Positions 1 to 7,992 of a stretch of 64,000 nt of DNA are shown piece by piece. Each line of letters starts with the position of its first letter. The first letter of the stretch is position 1. Origin of the DNA: Acidobacteriota bacterium (GTDB lineage: Bacteria; Acidobacteriota; Terriglobia; Bryobacterales; Bryobacteraceae). A model generated the notes under the pieces. The model saw only the letters and a program-made list of their open reading frames with translations. It did no database searches and was not told the DNA's origin. The position numbers were made by a program, and so were the translations under genes. Location of the stretch: the NCBI GenBank assembly GCA_016185425.1, contig JACPNQ010000020.1, forward strand, positions 62,001 to 126,000. Direction: 5' to 3'.

Positions 1-1
1 T

Positions 2-1024
2 GGTGAGAGTTACGGGCCGGCTTATGTCATCGATCTCAAGGCCGGCGTGGACGACAAAGGGCAGATCATCGCCTGGGACTACGAGGGCTGGACCTTCAGC
101 AAAGGCAACCGGCCGAATGCCACGACACCGGGAAATGTCATCGCCGGAGCGTTGCTGGGTTTTCCCGTTCCCGCAAATACCCCAACGACGACGCCCTCTG
201 TGCCGAATTCATTCAGCAACAACGCCAACGTGGCCTCGGCGTACGGAACCGGTTGCGTCGGCGGTTCATGCGGCGGCACGGGCACTGTGCAGAGCGAGCG
301 GATCCTCACACACACCATCGCGTCGCCGTTCTTCACGGGTCCGCTGCGTTCGCCGAACCGCTTGCAGAACACATTCGCGAACGAGAGCTTTATCGATGAG
401 ATCGCAGCCGCGCTGAAGGTCGATTCGGTCGCCTACCGGTTACGGCATCTCACGGACTCACGGCTGATCGACGTGATGAACGGTGCGGCTCGCGCCGCAA
501 AATGGGACACACGTCCTTCGCCGAATCCGCGGAACGCGAAGACCGGCGTCGTTACCGGACGCGGCATCGCCATTGTCTTTTACGAAGGCAATAACGGGTA
601 CGGCGGGCTGGTCGCTGAGGTCTCTGTCGATCAGGCGTCCGGTTACGTGACGGTCACGCGGATCGTGGCCAGCAACGACTCAGGGCCCATTTCGAACCCC
701 GATGGCTTGCGCGCACAGATGGAGGGCGGCGCGTTGCAGGGGATGAGCCGGGCACTGTTTGAAGAGGTCAAGTGGAACGAGGAATCGGTCACTTCCACCG
801 ATTGGCGGCGCTTCCCGGTGTACAAGTTCGGGGATGTTTTGCCAGTCGTGGAGACGGTGCTCATCGACCGCAGAGACAAGCAGCAAATGGGCGCCGGAGA
901 GACGATTATTACAGTCGTCGCAGCGGCCATTGCCAATGCGATCTTCGACGCGGCCGGCGCTCGCGTCCGGCAGGTTCCGTTCACACCGGACCGCGTCCTG
1001 GCCGCATTGGCGGCGCGCGAATAG
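2..1024 (+). CDS. Xanthine dehydrogenase family molybdopterin-binding subunit, C-terminal part (5' end outside window)
   Basis: The reading frame is open from the first bases and ends at the TAG at 1022-1024, so only about 340 C-terminal residues are present. The family oxidises purines, aldehydes or N-heterocycles at a molybdenum-cytosine-dinucleotide centre. The segment after GRGIAIVFYEG and the run MGAGETIITVVAAAIANAIF near the end are typical of the large-subunit C-terminal domain. The Glu of GAGE (codon 899-901) matches the catalytic glutamate that activates the Mo-OH ligand. The substrate cannot be read from this fragment. The small iron-sulfur and FAD subunits, if encoded nearby, lie upstream of the window. 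It converges on the permease gene with a 2-nt gap. Confidence 0.85.
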   Translation, partial: GESYGPAYVIDLKAGVDDKGQIIAWDYEGWTFSKGNRPNATTPGNVIAGALLGFPVPANTPTTTPSVPNSFSNNANVASAYGTGCVGGSCGGTGTVQSERILTHTIASPFFTGPLRSPNRLQNTFANESFIDEIAAALKVDSVAYRLRHLTDSRLIDVMNGAARAAKWDTRPSPNPRNAKTGVVTGRGIAIVFYEGNNGYGGLVAEVSVDQASGYVTVTRIVASNDSGPISNPDGLRAQMEGGALQGMSRALFEEVKWNEESVTSTDWRRFPVYKFGDVLPVVETVLIDRRDKQQMGAGETIITVVAAAIANAIFDAAGARVRQVPFTPDRVLAALAARE

Positions 1025-1026
1025 AG

Positions 1027-2274
1027 CTATTCGTATCGCAGCGCTTCAATGGGATCGATCTCGGCAGCCTTCATCGCCGGATAGATTCCGAACAATACGC
1101 CGATCGACACCGACACACCGAACGCGATCAACACCGACGGCGTCGTGACGATCGTCTTCCATTCGGCGGCCTGCGCGATGACCCAGGCGATCAGCAGGCC
1201 GCACGCCACACCGAGAATGCCGCCCGCAACCGATATGAGAATCGATTCCGTAAGGAACTGGCGCACGATATCGCCGCGCCGCGCGCCGACCGCGCGCCGT
1301 ATGCCGATCTCCCGCGTGCGTTCCATCACTGTCGCCAGCACGATGTTCATGATCCCGATACCGCCGACGAGCAAGGAGATCGCGGCAATCGCCACCATGA
1401 CGTAGGTGAAGATCGTCTGCGTCCGCTTCTGCTGCGCGAGCAGCGCGGCTGGGATGGTGACCGTGAAATCTTCGGCGCCGCGATGCGTCGACGCCAGCAC
1501 CGCCGTTACCACCTTCGCCGCTTCCACACTGTCGGTGTTCGGCTTCATGCGCACGTCGACGCCATCGAGTTCATCCTTCAGAAACCGGCTGGTATCCCAG
1601 AAACGGAACCGGAAGGTATTCGCCGGCACGAAGATTGCGTTGGCGCGATCGAGCGATTTCACGCCAAGCCCGCCATCGCCCACCTGATCCGCCAGCACCC
1701 CGACCACAAGCAACCACGTGTCGTTCACCTTAATCTGTTTGCCGGCGGCCGGACCGAAACCGATCATCGCCTGTTTGGCCGCCTGTCCCAAAACGCAAAC
1801 CGCCACGCTGCCGTCGTTCTCGCTCTCGTTAAAAAACCGTCCCTCATGAATGGCCAGGCTATGAATGCCCGAATACGATGGGCGCACGCCATGGAGATCG
1901 GGAATGGAGCCGGTGGGTTTCGGAAGAATGCGTGCCGGGTGGAGCGAACGGCGCGGCGAAAGTTGCTCCATCCCTTCGAGATTCGCCTCCAGCACGCGGA
2001 TATCGCGTTCGGTGAGCCCGGGCGAGACGCGCCGCCGCTGCTGCAACTCCTCGGCGCTTGTCGCGTGACGGGACTCCACCAGGATGTTTCGAACGCCCAG
2101 GTTCTCAATGAACTGCAAGGACTCTTCCCGCGCGCCGGCGCCGATTGACAACATGCCGATCACCGAACCCACGCCGAACACAATGCCGAGCGCGGTGAGG
2201 AGAGTTCGCATCTTCTGCGCATACAAGTTGGCGAAGGCCTCATGCACATCGCCGAAAATGTCCATCATTCTCAT
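1027..2274 (-). CDS. MacB/FtsX-type ABC transporter permease
   Basis: A 415-residue inner-membrane permease, the size of a single-unit MacB-like subunit. Residues about 20-45 form the first membrane segment (LLTALGIVFGVGSVIGMLSI), followed by a large periplasmic MacB_PCD domain. Three C-terminal FtsX membrane segments follow, including VAIAAISLLVGGIGIMNIVL and the MERTREIGIRRAVGARRGDI loop, a hallmark of this family. It is the last gene of a four-gene minus-strand operon and overlaps the preceding adaptor gene by 4 nt (ATGA). MacB-type systems need an ATPase, either fused or separate. Neither is present here, so the motor must come from elsewhere. A role in mechanotransmission or export is inferred from family and neighbours; no substrate can be named. 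Confidence 0.9.
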   Translation of the reverse strand: MRMMDIFGDVHEAFANLYAQKMRTLLTALGIVFGVGSVIGMLSIGAGAREESLQFIENLGVRNILVESRHATSAEELQQRRRVSPGLTERDIRVLEANLEGMEQLSPRRSLHPARILPKPTGSIPDLHGVRPSYSGIHSLAIHEGRFFNESENDGSVAVCVLGQAAKQAMIGFGPAAGKQIKVNDTWLLVVGVLADQVGDGGLGVKSLDRANAIFVPANTFRFRFWDTSRFLKDELDGVDVRMKPNTDSVEAAKVVTAVLASTHRGAEDFTVTIPAALLAQQKRTQTIFTYVMVAIAAISLLVGGIGIMNIVLATVMERTREIGIRRAVGARRGDIVRQFLTESILISVAGGILGVACGLLIAWVIAQAAEWKTIVTTPSVLIAFGVSVSIGVLFGIYPAMKAAEIDPIEALRYE

Positions 2275-3548
2275 TTCGAGATCGCCTTCGCCGGGCCGCT
2301 CGAGGACTTCGTCGTGTCCTGATTTTGAATGGGGTTTGCCATCGTCACCACGTCACCCTCGCGCAATCCGTCGATCACCACCTGGCTCTCGCCGCGCCGC
2401 AGCATCGTTACGTCCTTCGTCGTAAATCCGCCCGCGCTCTGTATGTAGACGAACTTGCGCCCGTCACTTTCGTACAGCGCCTGGGCCGGAATCCACAGTG
2501 CGCTCTTGGCGGTGTGCGTGGTGATCACAATGCGCGTCGTCATACCTGGCCTCATCTCCGCCGTAGCGCCCTGCACGTTCAATTTGCACTCGAACCGGCG
2601 GTTCCAGGGCGGGCCAGCCGTTCCGCCGAGAGTAGCGACGGTTCCTGTCAACTTCCTTCCCGGCAGCGCCACTAGCTCGATCACCGCCTCCTGCCCGATT
2701 GCGATATGCCCGCGATCTTCCTCGCCGATCTGCGCCGTGGCTTCCCACGTGGAGAGATCCGGAATCTGCACAACGGGCATCCCTGGCCGCACCGCGTCGC
2801 CGATCTGCAGGAGCGGCAACTGCATGCCCTGATAGAAGAAATTGCTGTTCTGGTTGCGCTCGACATTCACATAGCCGGCCATCGGCGCTCGAAGGGTCAT
2901 CATGTCGATATTGCGGCGCGCCGTGCCAGCCATCATCTTCGCCTTTTCGCGCGCCGCAATCTGAATGGAGATCGACGCGGCCGCGGCGGCCTTTCGCGAA
3001 GGGTAGTCCTTTTCCAACTTATCCAGCCGCTCCTTTGCCGCGATGCGCGCGATGTCGTTCTGTTTCGCGGTCAACACGGCGATCAGCGGGTTGCGCTGGC
3101 ACTCGATCTCGGCAACTTTTAAGTCGGCGCGGGCCTTGATCAACTCGTAGAGAAGCTCTTCCTCCCGCGCCTGCGTCTCATATTCCGACTGCTTCACGGC
3201 AAGTTCGGATTCTCCCAGGTCGGCCTCCGCTTCCCGCAGCTTGAAGGTCTCCTCGGTCGTGTCGAATTCGGCGACCACGTCCTTTTCCTGGACCAGGTCC
3301 CCTGGCCGGCGTAGAGAGGTCAACACGATTTCGCGGCTGCCCGTCATCGGTGCCGTTAAAACACGCGATTTTCCGCCCTGCAGCGCACCCTGCGCCGAAA
3401 CATGGAATGTCACATCGCCACGCTTCACGCGCGTCACTGGCACCGCTGCTCCCGGCTGCGTCCGCAGCTCCTGATACACGTGTGACCCACCCCATCCCGC
3501 CAGCAGCAACACCGCCACTGCCAGCAACAGTCCGAAGGTCTTCCGCAT
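2271..3548 (-). CDS. HlyD/MacA-like periplasmic adaptor (membrane-fusion protein) 1
   Basis: A 425-residue adaptor with one N-terminal membrane anchor (about residues 5-20), a biotinyl-lipoyl-like half (LTSLRRPGDLVQEKDVVAEF), and a long charged helical hairpin (about 90-215). The second lipoyl half follows (LRAPMAGYVNVERNQNSNFF), then beta-barrel and membrane-proximal domains (RPGMTTRIVITTHTAKSALW). Such proteins bridge an inner-membrane transporter and a TolC-type outer-membrane channel. It is translationally coupled on both sides: a 1-nt TAATG overlap with the upstream adaptor and a 4-nt overlap with the permease. It is one of three consecutive adaptor paralogues that are too divergent to be recent duplicates. 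Confidence 0.88.
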   Translation of the reverse strand: MRKTFGLLLAVAVLLLAGWGGSHVYQELRTQPGAAVPVTRVKRGDVTFHVSAQGALQGGKSRVLTAPMTGSREIVLTSLRRPGDLVQEKDVVAEFDTTEETFKLREAEADLGESELAVKQSEYETQAREEELLYELIKARADLKVAEIECQRNPLIAVLTAKQNDIARIAAKERLDKLEKDYPSRKAAAAASISIQIAAREKAKMMAGTARRNIDMMTLRAPMAGYVNVERNQNSNFFYQGMQLPLLQIGDAVRPGMPVVQIPDLSTWEATAQIGEEDRGHIAIGQEAVIELVALPGRKLTGTVATLGGTAGPPWNRRFECKLNVQGATAEMRPGMTTRIVITTHTAKSALWIPAQALYESDGRKFVYIQSAGGFTTKDVTMLRRGESQVVIDGLREGDVVTMANPIQNQDTTKSSSGPAKAISK

Positions 3549-4792
3549 TATTTGGAACCTCCCTTCTTCTTGGAGGCGGACTCATCAATCAGCGCCACGC
3601 GGACGCCGGCATCGATTCCGCGCACGGCCACTTCGTCCGGGTTTCTCGCAATAATTTCCACGGGCATGGAGCGGCTCGCCTCCGGCGTCACCACCAGCAC
3701 AAACGGCTTCCCGTTCCGCGAGAAAACCGCCTTGTTCGGAATGCTGATCGCGTCGGGAATACGCTCAACAACGACATCGGCGCGCCCATTCATTCCCGGC
3801 CGCAAGCGCGAGTCGATCTTGCTCAGCGAAGCATAGACGCGGAAGCTGCGCGATGGCGGCCACTCGAAGTTCTGTTCCGTGAGCGGCGAAATGGAAGCCA
3901 CTTCTCCCGGGAACGGAGTCTCGGGGAACGGGTCCAGGTGAAGGCGCGACATCTGCTTCAGTTGCACGCGGGCGCGTTCGATCTCCTCCAACTTCCCTTT
4001 GAAGCGCAGGCTCTGCAGATCGGGGATCTCCGCCACGGAACTGCCGGGCCAGACGTTATCGCCCACCTTGAACGGCTTGGCGTTCATCCACCCCTGCGAA
4101 TAGTTCATGAGGAAGCTCAAAATGCCGTCCGACGGGGCGGCGACTTCCATTCGCTGGATGCGGCGCTTGTTGATCTCCACCTCGTTGCGGGCTTTGTCCG
4201 CCACCGCGCGCAGCGATGCCACTTTGGAGTTATTCGACGCCCGGTTCAGCCCCAGGGTCGCCTCCTGGACGGTGCGCTTGTTGTTGGCGAGCGAGAGGTC
4301 GATTTTACTCTGCTCGGCCTGCATTTTGCTGACGATCTCCTGCTTGGATACTTCGAACTCCGCCCTGGTCACGGCGTGCGCCAGCGAAGCCAGCTCCAGC
4401 TTGTCCTGCTCTTCGGCGATACGGGCATTCGAGATGGCCTGGTCCAGTGCCGCCTCGGCCTGTTTCAACGCGGCTTCCTTTTCCTGAAGCTGACGGGTGG
4501 CCCCGCTGACATCGAACTTCAGAATGACCTCGCCCTTTTTCACAGGCCCGCCAGGCGGAGCCGTCCAAATAAGCTGCAGATTCGGCACGTTTAGCGGCGC
4601 GTTCACCAGTACGGAGTGGTCCGCAACCAGTTCTCCGCGCGAGGAGACAATCACCAGGAACTCACCCTTTCGCGACACGGCCGTAGGCAGAGTATTGCTG
4701 CCGATCGTTCGGGCAAATCGGTAGTAAGCCCATGCCCCGGAGGCCGCGACGGCGCACAGCAGGAAGGCATAGATCGATTTCTTTCGCTTCAT
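3548..4792 (-). CDS. HlyD/MacA-like periplasmic adaptor 2
   Basis: A 414-residue adaptor with an N-terminal signal anchor (YAFLLCAVAASGAWAYYRFA) and a first lipoyl half around WTAPPGGPVKKGEVILKFDV. A long coiled-coil hairpin rich in Ala, Glu and Lys (about 90-215) follows, then a second lipoyl half and the C-terminal barrel (SRLRPGMNGRADVVVERIPD). The C-terminus is lysine-rich. It is the middle of three adaptor genes, with a 4-nt overlap to the upstream lipoprotein adaptor and a 1-nt overlap to the downstream one, so the three proteins are probably made in similar amounts. The function is inferred to be the same as for its neighbours: part of an efflux or export assembly. Confidence 0.87.
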   Translation of the reverse strand: MKRKKSIYAFLLCAVAASGAWAYYRFARTIGSNTLPTAVSRKGEFLVIVSSRGELVADHSVLVNAPLNVPNLQLIWTAPPGGPVKKGEVILKFDVSGATRQLQEKEAALKQAEAALDQAISNARIAEEQDKLELASLAHAVTRAEFEVSKQEIVSKMQAEQSKIDLSLANNKRTVQEATLGLNRASNNSKVASLRAVADKARNEVEINKRRIQRMEVAAPSDGILSFLMNYSQGWMNAKPFKVGDNVWPGSSVAEIPDLQSLRFKGKLEEIERARVQLKQMSRLHLDPFPETPFPGEVASISPLTEQNFEWPPSRSFRVYASLSKIDSRLRPGMNGRADVVVERIPDAISIPNKAVFSRNGKPFVLVVTPEASRSMPVEIIARNPDEVAVRGIDAGVRVALIDESASKKKGGSK

Positions 4793-5817
4793 TTTGCCGG
4801 CCCTATAACGATTTCCAGGGAAGCCGACAGATCCGGAAGCAATCGCGGGTCCCTTCCCGCTAGACGAAATCGCGCCGAAAAAGTTCTTATCGGACTATCG
4901 AGCCCGGCCGTCGCCACCGGGCTGGCCGATTCCAATTTCGCGTCAAACGACACGCCCGGGTAGGCGTCCAAAAACACGCGCGCCGAGGAGGCGTGCGGCA
5001 GCGCGGCGACATCCGCCTCGCTGACCGTGCCCTCCACAACCATCTCACCTGGGTCAAAGATCCGCAGCACCGGCTGACCCGGGAAGAGCATGTCGCCCTC
5101 CTGCGGAGGTCCCATCGAGCCGTTGCGCCAAGTGTTCTCCAACGCCACCATGCCGCTATGCGGCGCCTTCACCGTGAGCTTTTCCAGGTTTGTCTTGATC
5201 CGTTCCAACTGCACGGCCAGCCGCTCGCGCTTCTTTTCCAGAACGCCGGTCGCGGCAGCCTCCTCCGAGTCCCGCAGCCCGTTCGACTTCTTCAAGCTCG
5301 CCACGCGCGCCCTGGCGCTCTCGGCCAGCACCTCGTTCTTACGCCGGTCGATGTCACTGATTACTTCGGCCTTGCGAAGCTGAATCTGCGCCTTCGCCAG
5401 GTCGGCCTCGGCCTCCACAAGAAGCGCGCCCCGCTTGGCGGCATCGCTCCGTGCCTTTGCTTGCCGCTCCTCCAATTGGAAGCCTGCCTCGCTTAACTTG
5501 GCTTTTACGTCCCGCTCTTCATCGATGACAGCGGTCTGGTCAAACTCGGCCAAGGTGTCGCCTGCCTTCACAGATGTGCCGTTCGGAATCAGCGTGGCGA
5601 GCGTGACACGTCCGGACTGCGCTGAAATCTGCGGAACGCGCATCGACACCGACTTGAGCGCCTGGACCATTCCGGTCACACGGACGACGCGCTCTCCGGG
5701 CTTTCGTTCCGGAGTTGCCGGAGGACGGACGGCAGAGTCCTCCAGCGTCCCCGGTAGATTTGCGCACGAGGTCAGGAGCGCAACTGCCGCCGCGATCAAG
5801 GTACGAAGAACGCCCAC
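4789..5817 (-). CDS. Lipoprotein HlyD-like periplasmic adaptor 3, first gene of the efflux operon
   Basis: I place the start at the GTG at 5817 because GGAGAA (5832-5827) sits 9 nt upstream. The longer TTG start at 5838 would bury that site inside the gene. From this start the protein (342 aa) begins with an 18-residue lipoprotein signal ending in the lipobox LLTSC. It then has the adaptor architecture: first half-motif with a TLIPNGTSVKAGDTLAEFDQ lipoyl turn, a long helical hairpin with many Glu, Lys and Arg (about 110-190), and a second half (TVKAPHSGMVALENTWRNGS). It has no transmembrane anchor, unlike the two following adaptors, so it is probably lipid-anchored in the periplasm. It leads the operon; the upstream 110 bp end at the tRNA terminator. 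Confidence 0.82.
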   Translation of the reverse strand: MGVLRTLIAAAVALLTSCANLPGTLEDSAVRPPATPERKPGERVVRVTGMVQALKSVSMRVPQISAQSGRVTLATLIPNGTSVKAGDTLAEFDQTAVIDEERDVKAKLSEAGFQLEERQAKARSDAAKRGALLVEAEADLAKAQIQLRKAEVISDIDRRKNEVLAESARARVASLKKSNGLRDSEEAAATGVLEKKRERLAVQLERIKTNLEKLTVKAPHSGMVALENTWRNGSMGPPQEGDMLFPGQPVLRIFDPGEMVVEGTVSEADVAALPHASSARVFLDAYPGVSFDAKLESASPVATAGLDSPIRTFSARFRLAGRDPRLLPDLSASLEIVIGPAK

Positions 5818-5929
5818 GGGTACGGGTTCTCCAATCAAAGAGTGTGTTACTGATCTTCTTTGACGCCTAAGAGGTCAATTTCGTTTAACAAAACGTAACT
5901 TTTTTTGAGGAAAATCGACAGCTTACAGT

Positions 5930-5966
5930 AAAAGAGGGCTACGACACATGATCGTAGCCCTCTTTT
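5930..5966 (-). terminator. Strong hairpin terminator downstream of tRNA-Gly
   Basis: A perfect 15-bp inverted repeat (arms 5930-5944 and 5952-5966, AAAAGAGGGCTACGA and its complement) encloses a 7-nt loop. The arms end in A4/T4, so either strand gives a stem followed by U residues. It lies 9 nt past the 3' end of the minus-strand tRNA gene and upstream of the adaptor operon. Its likely job is to end the tRNA transcript and keep it from reading into the operon. Confidence 0.85.
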
Positions 5967-5975
5967 CGCAAATTC

Positions 5976-6050
5976 TGGAGCGGGAGACCGGGATCGAACC
6001 GGCGACCAACAGCTTGGAAGGCTGAGACTCTACCACTGAGTTACTCCCGC
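5976..6050 (-). tRNA. tRNA-Gly (anticodon UCC)
   Basis: Read on the minus strand, the gene begins GCGGGAG at 6050 and closes with CTCCCGC, a T discriminator and an encoded CCA (5978-5976). The anticodon loop CTTCCAA (6020-6014) carries TCC at 6018-6016. The T arm contains GGTTCGATCC. All four stems can be drawn, and the sequence resembles bacterial tRNA-Gly(UCC). No integrase gene or duplicated 3' end was noticed next to it. Confidence 0.96.
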
Positions 6051-6146
6051 TTGACTCAACCGCCTTCCGTTACTCATGATACCAGAAAGGCCGGGCGCCA
6101 TCCGGTTAAATGGCGCCCGAAGCATAGGTAATACAGGGGAAACTCG

Positions 6147-7922
6147 TTAGCTGGCGCACTCGCCGCGGCCAAGCTGCAGGCTGAAGGTTTCCTGGTCGCC
6201 CCAGTCCATGAACCACTCGGCATCGTATTGCGCCGGCTTTGCCAGATCTGCAACCATCTTGCGGAAGAACTCCACTTTGTTGCGCACGACGTACTCGCGG
6301 AACGATTCGCCTTCCTGCCGGTCCACGATGAAGTGATCGAGCACCCGCTTCGCCGCCACCGGCGCGAGCTTAGCGGGGAGACTCGAAATCGCCAATCCGA
6401 AGCGCAGCATGCCTTCACGGTCGTACCCGCCGCCGAGCATCATCTGGTAGTAGGGCACTTCCTTGCCCTCCACCTTCCGCGAGTTGCCATAGAAACCCAA
6501 GCTGCCGATCCAGTGCTGCCCGCACGAATTCGGGCATCCCGAGATCTTTACGGACAAGCCGCGCACCTGCTTATCGGTGTAGCCAGATACCGCTTCGCTC
6601 ATCGCCGCCGCCAGGTTCATCGACTTCGTCAACGCCAGATTGCACGAATAGGCGCCGGGGCACGATACCGTATCCACCAGTTCGCCCGCGCCGGCCGCGG
6701 CCATGTTCACAATCTTCAACGCCGCGAACACGCGCCGCAGGCTATGCACCGGAATCCACGCCAAGTGGACGTTCTGATCGATGTCGACGCGCACAACGGA
6801 ATCGCCCGCGTCGCGCGAAAGCTGCGCCAAGGCGCGCATTTGGGACCCAGTCAGATTTCCTTGTGGGATTCGGACGGCGACGATCGAATAACCGGTTTGC
6901 TTCTGCTCCTGGACGTTGGTTTCCAGCCATCGATCGAATTCAGGATCGACGGGCGTGGCGCCGATCACCGGCAACTGGCCGCCGTCGCCGAGCGGCGGAT
7001 CGATGGTCCGGTAGCCGCCGAAGTTCTCGGGAACAATCTCCGGAGTGCGGGTACCGCCGTTGGCGAGAATGTCGGCGTAATTGGCCTCAACCGTCTGCTT
7101 CACCCACTCGAAGCCGCGCTCACGCAGGACGAATTTCAGCCGCGCCTTATTCTTGTTCTGGCGGTTGCCATGCTGGTTGAAGAGCCGCAGCACCGCTTCC
7201 ACGCGCGGGATCAACTGCTCTGCGGGCAGGAACTCGTCGAGCAGCGCCGCTTCATTCGGCAGCGGACCAAGCCCGCCGCCAATCACAATGCGGAATCCGC
7301 GCTTGCCGTCGCGAATCATGGCCGTCGCGCCCAGGTCGTGAATGGCCAGAGCCATGTCGTCCTGCTTGCCGCCACTGAAAAACGCGATCTTGAACTTGCG
7401 CGGCATGCTGTCGGTCAGCTCGTTGTGCAGGAATGCCAACGCTGTGGAGCGAACATACGGCTGGACGTCGAAAGCCTCATCGGCCAACAGGCCGGATAGC
7501 GGGCTCGCGGTTACGTTGCGAACCGTGTTGTAGCAGGCTTCCCGTGTCGTCAAACGGCCATCGGCCAGTCTGTGCAGGAGGTCGGCTACTTTCGGCAGCG
7601 GAATGAAGTGATATTGCATGTTCTGCCGGGTGGTCAGATGACCTTTGCCCTCGGCATACACATCCGCCACTTCCGCCAAAGTGTCCATCTGATCGGCCGT
7701 CAGGATGCCGCCCGGAATCTTCGTCCGGATCATGTGCACACCCACCTGCCGTTGTGAATACACACCGCGCCGCAAGCGCTGCGCGCGGAACTGATCGTCG
7801 GTTAAGCCGCCGGCTGTATATTCGGTCGCGGCAGCACGAAATTTCTCAATATCCTCACGCACGGTGGCATCGAACTCGGCTTCCACCGCTTGCCGGGTTA
7901 CGAGGTTCGGATCTTGCAGCAC
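6147..7922 (-). CDS. Siroheme- and [4Fe-4S]-containing ferredoxin-type nitrite/sulfite reductase
   Basis: The start is placed at the GTG at 7922, preceded by GGGAG (7934-7930) with 7-nt spacing. An ATG further upstream (7976) has no comparable site. The 591-aa product has two ferredoxin-like half-repeats, each followed by a siroheme/4Fe-4S domain (as in NirA and SiR). The cofactor ligands are visible as C-X5-C (CPGAYSC) and C-X3-C (CPNSC) around residues 420-465. The reaction is six-electron reduction of nitrite to ammonia, or of sulfite to sulfide. The sequence alone does not settle which. It is transcribed divergently from a seven-haem cytochrome with a roughly 70-bp shared control region, which mildly favours a nitrogen role. 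Confidence 0.9.
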   Translation of the reverse strand: MLQDPNLVTRQAVEAEFDATVREDIEKFRAAATEYTAGGLTDDQFRAQRLRRGVYSQRQVGVHMIRTKIPGGILTADQMDTLAEVADVYAEGKGHLTTRQNMQYHFIPLPKVADLLHRLADGRLTTREACYNTVRNVTASPLSGLLADEAFDVQPYVRSTALAFLHNELTDSMPRKFKIAFFSGGKQDDMALAIHDLGATAMIRDGKRGFRIVIGGGLGPLPNEAALLDEFLPAEQLIPRVEAVLRLFNQHGNRQNKNKARLKFVLRERGFEWVKQTVEANYADILANGGTRTPEIVPENFGGYRTIDPPLGDGGQLPVIGATPVDPEFDRWLETNVQEQKQTGYSIVAVRIPQGNLTGSQMRALAQLSRDAGDSVVRVDIDQNVHLAWIPVHSLRRVFAALKIVNMAAAGAGELVDTVSCPGAYSCNLALTKSMNLAAAMSEAVSGYTDKQVRGLSVKISGCPNSCGQHWIGSLGFYGNSRKVEGKEVPYYQMMLGGGYDREGMLRFGLAISSLPAKLAPVAAKRVLDHFIVDRQEGESFREYVVRNKVEFFRKMVADLAKPAQYDAEWFMDWGDQETFSLQLGRGECAS

Positions 7923-7992
7923 TTCAAATCTCCCTCTTCTCGATAGAGAATACCATAATTGGAGATTCCGACGCATCCGGGGTCTAATACAA

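Noticed and set aside
772..2148. Long plus-strand frame (458 codons) across the permease gene
   Set aside because: It is antisense to a well-supported FtsX permease, has an arginine/aspartate-rich composition typical of shadow frames in GC-rich DNA and no family motif.
3350..4594. Long plus-strand frame opposite two adaptor genes
   Set aside because: It spans the junction of two clear HlyD-like genes on the other strand and shows no protein motif.
5976..6050. tRNA-Gly as an attachment site of an integrated element
   Set aside because: No integrase gene is nearby and I did not notice a direct repeat of the tRNA 3' end in the flanks.
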